From Phycisphaerae bacterium (lineage in GTDB: Bacteria > Planctomycetota > Phycisphaerae > Phycisphaerales > SM1A02): a stretch of 21,798 nt of DNA. The translations under genes and the position numbers were made by a program. Below the pieces are notes generated by a model that searched no databases, had not been told where the DNA came from, and saw only the letters and a program-made list of their open reading frames with translations. Positions 20,648-21,798 of the stretch are shown here, piece by piece (position 1 is the first letter of the stretch; every line of letters starts with the position of its first letter). Location of the stretch: contig PKCT01000170.1 in assembly GCA_002862325.1 (NCBI GenBank), forward strand, positions 1-21,798. Direction: 5' to 3'.

Positions 20648-21121
20648 TCAGGCTTGATTGGCGGTGTCGAGCGACGACAGGAGTTCGAAGATCGCGTCCG
20701 CGTCCTCGGCCTCGTAGGCGCGGGCACGCGTCGTCGGATCCGACATGAACTTGCTGATGCGCCCCAGAGCCTGGATGTGGTCCGCGATCTTGTCCGCGGG
20801 ACTCGCGAGCAGGATGATGAGCTTCACCGGTTCGCCGTCGATGGCGTCGAATGGAATCGGATCGACGGGACGACCGATCGCCATCGTGATCTCGTTGACC
20901 CCGGGACACTTTCCGTGCGGAATCGCGAGTCCCTCTCCGATGCCGGTGGAGCGTTGTCCTTCCCGGTCCCAGACGGCGCTGCGGAAGTTGTCCGGATCGG
21001 TCACCGCGGGGGAACCGCAGATCAGGTCGCAGAGTTCATCGATCGCCTCCCGCTTGGTGCTGCCCTCGAGCGGCACCTTGATGAGGTCGAGATGGAGAAT
21101 CTGTCTGAGATCGAAGCTCAC
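20648..21121 (-). CDS. PtsN-like EIIA (fructose/nitrogen PTS) protein
   Basis: A 157-residue EIIA of the PTS fructose/nitrogen family (EIIA-Ntr). Such proteins are phosphorylated on a His by PTS phosphocarriers and usually regulate rather than transport sugar. The key motif GIGEGLAIPHG contains the phosphorylatable His69. Later parts VKLIILLASPADKIADHIQAL and the closing DADAIFELLSSLD fit the family. The start is GTG at 21121 with AGGAG seven bases upstream. No PTS sugar transporter or rpoN is nearby. It converges on the polyferredoxin gene with a four-base gap. Confidence 0.9.
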   Translation of the reverse strand: MSFDLRQILHLDLIKVPLEGSTKREAIDELCDLICGSPAVTDPDNFRSAVWDREGQRSTGIGEGLAIPHGKCPGVNEITMAIGRPVDPIPFDAIDGEPVKLIILLASPADKIADHIQALGRISKFMSDPTTRARAYEAEDADAIFELLSSLDTANQA

Positions 21122-21141
21122 GGGATCTCTCCTGGGGAAGC

Positions 21142-21170
21142 GAGATATCGTACCGCGAGCAGTGCGTCAA
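21142..21170 (-). promoter_or_regulatory. Possible promoter of the PtsN-like gene
   Basis: On the minus strand TTGACG (21170-21165) is followed after 17 bases by TATCTC (21147-21142), giving a start near 21135, just before the AGGAG ribosome site. The -35 box is strong and the -10 box is weak. TACGAT (21152-21147) is an alternative -10 box, but only 12 bases from TTGACG. Confidence 0.35.
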
Positions 21171-21199
21171 TTCGAGGCCCGAGGCGCTCGGGGGCCGGA

Positions 21200-21529
21200 T
21201 TACGACGACTCCGAACTCCTCGAATCCTCCCGGGGACGGCCCAGGATCGCGTGGTAACTGCCATCCGCGATCCGCATGGGGGGGTCGGAGGGGACGCCCT
21301 CCGGGAACCGCTGCCCCTGGGATCGAATCTCGAGTCCGAACCGACGAGTCATCCAGTCCGTCATTCGGCGGTTTTCGGCGGGTTCGAGGCTGCAGGTCGA
21401 GAAGAGTACAGTCCCGTTCGGGGAGAGGAGCGGCTCGGCATCCCGAATGATCCGGCGTTGCAAGGTGGCGACGTCCTCGAGCATCTCGACGTCGAAGCGA
21501 TATCGGGCTTCCGGGCGGCGGGCGACCCC
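21200..21529 (-). CDS. RsmB/Sun-type 16S rRNA (cytosine-C5) methyltransferase, C-terminal part only
   Basis: About 109 residues of the NOL1/NOP2/Sun family, which methylates C5 of rRNA cytosines. Seen, reading from the break: GVARRPEARYRF, LQRRIIRDAEPLLSPNGTVL, and the conserved FSTCSLEPAENRRM (motif VI, with the catalytic-region Cys). The gene runs off at the break near 21530. The family's DAPCSxTGV motif should lie immediately upstream on this strand, but the sequence there reads RHGVGV followed by Leu/Val-rich shadow coding. The stop at 21200 is 78 bases before the PtsN-like start, and the two may be co-transcribed. The rest of the gene is lost, either by assembly error or a real rearrangement. 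Confidence 0.8.
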   Translation of the reverse strand, partial: GVARRPEARYRFDVEMLEDVATLQRRIIRDAEPLLSPNGTVLFSTCSLEPAENRRMTDWMTRRFGLEIRSQGQRFPEGVPSDPPMRIADGSYHAILGRPREDSRSSESS

Positions 21530-21798
21530 GACGCCATGACGGCCCAGAAGAAGAAGGACTACGGCTACGGCGCGCCCAAGTGGAGCCCCTACTACCGCCA
21601 GACCGACCCGACCAAGGTCCGGTCGCAGGAGCAGATGAGGCAGAGCCAGAAGGCCCTCGGCGACCAGGCCTGGTGGGAGCAGTACGGCTTCAAGGGCGCC
21701 ATCTCCGAGGAGAAGAAGCGCGACTACGGCAACGGCGTCCCCAAGTGGTCGCCCTACCACCGAGCGAACGACCTCAAGGACGGCGAGGTCCCCGGCGA
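21530..21798 (+). CDS. Fragment of a tandem-repeat KWSP protein, probably foreign (eukaryotic alga?)
   Basis: A plus-strand frame is open from about 21530 to the window end (about 89 codons, no stop). Nearly every codon ends in G or C, and every Lys is AAG, unlike the other genes. It encodes a repeat with a 55-residue period: KKKDYGYGAPKWSPYYR and KKRDYGNGVPKWSPYHR, linked by a Gln-rich stretch and GDQAWWEQYGFKGAISEE. Similarity between the copies extends back to about 21533, matching the point where the methyltransferase gene breaks. Composition (Lys, Tyr, Trp, Gln, Gly) suggests a disordered or multivalent protein. The PKWSPY core recalls, from memory, the KWSP motif of the diatom pyrenoid Rubisco linker PYCO1; this is a short match and uncertain. 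The ATG at 21536 may be internal rather than a start. Confidence 0.5.
21533..21763 (+). repeat. Two copies of a 165-base in-frame coding repeat
   Basis: Two 66-base segments, 21533-21598 and 21698-21763, lie exactly 165 bases (55 codons) apart. Their translations match at 14 of 22 positions by direct comparison, including PKWSPY and DYG. The second unit is cut by the window end. Confidence 0.7.

Noticed and set aside
21536..21760. Minus-strand Leu/Val-rich sequence apparently extending the methyltransferase upstream
   Set aside because: It lacks the expected DAPCSxTG motif and is the antisense of Lys/Tyr/Gln/Trp codons of the plus-strand repeat, which gives its odd Leu/Val/Gly runs.

Overview
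The window is GC-rich bacterial chromosome, most likely from a marine planctomycete of the class Phycisphaerae. Three things point there. A secreted protein ends in a dockerin-like double EF-hand tail with LGSWG/LGAWLP signatures (about 10675-10834). A membrane protein ends in a CPACGYDLR...CPECG zinc ribbon, a form common in planctomycetes. A futalosine-pathway menaquinone enzyme (MqnE) is present. Genes are tightly packed and often overlap by a few bases. No stretch over 300 bases lacks a gene; the longest (10835-11115) holds a tRNA and its terminator. I see no rRNA, CRISPR array, insertion sequence or prophage.

Layout. 1-192: C-terminal end of an unidentified gene. 267-4569 (+): apparent operon of a ParA-type ATPase, a VanZ-like/zinc-ribbon membrane protein, a small lipoprotein and the lipid II flippase MurJ. 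4574-5887 (-): mqnE, convergent with murJ. 6110-8395 (+): a long coiled-coil protein with a C-terminal two-helix, Wzz-like membrane module, then a small ORF (8556-8801). 8945-10834 (+): exported endonuclease/exonuclease/phosphatase-family protein with a dockerin-like tail. 10975-11048 (-): tRNA-Cys(GCA). 11116-12614 (+): exported protein with an internally duplicated domain, then a cytoplasmic cyclophilin. 12632-13795 (-): exported cyclophilin. 13871-16580 (+): gatB, a hypoxanthine phosphoribosyltransferase gene and a PH-domain membrane protein. 16595-18541 (-): dnaJ (type B) followed by a multi-helix membrane protein. 18601-20643 (+): membrane polyferredoxin fused to a TPR domain. 20648-21121 (-): PtsN-like EIIA. 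21200-21529 (-): the 3' part of an RsmB/Sun-type rRNA methyltransferase gene.

Themes. Most genes are housekeeping: cell envelope (MurJ, lipoprotein, Wzz-like protein), translation (GatB, tRNA-Cys, rRNA methyltransferase), protein folding (two cyclophilins, DnaJ), quinone and electron transfer (MqnE, polyferredoxin). Several first-in-operon genes have a TANNNT -10 box only 6-11 bases before the start codon and lack a leader, which points to leaderless or near-leaderless mRNAs and corrects several start codons.

The most unusual stretch is the last ~270 bases. At about 21530 the methyltransferase reading frame breaks off just before its catalytic PC motif. From there the plus strand carries an open frame with almost only G/C third bases, encoding 55-residue tandem repeats containing a PKWSPY core. 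This looks like foreign, probably algal, coding DNA joined to the bacterial contig. The KWSP core recalls, from memory, the sticker motif of the diatom pyrenoid Rubisco linker PYCO1.
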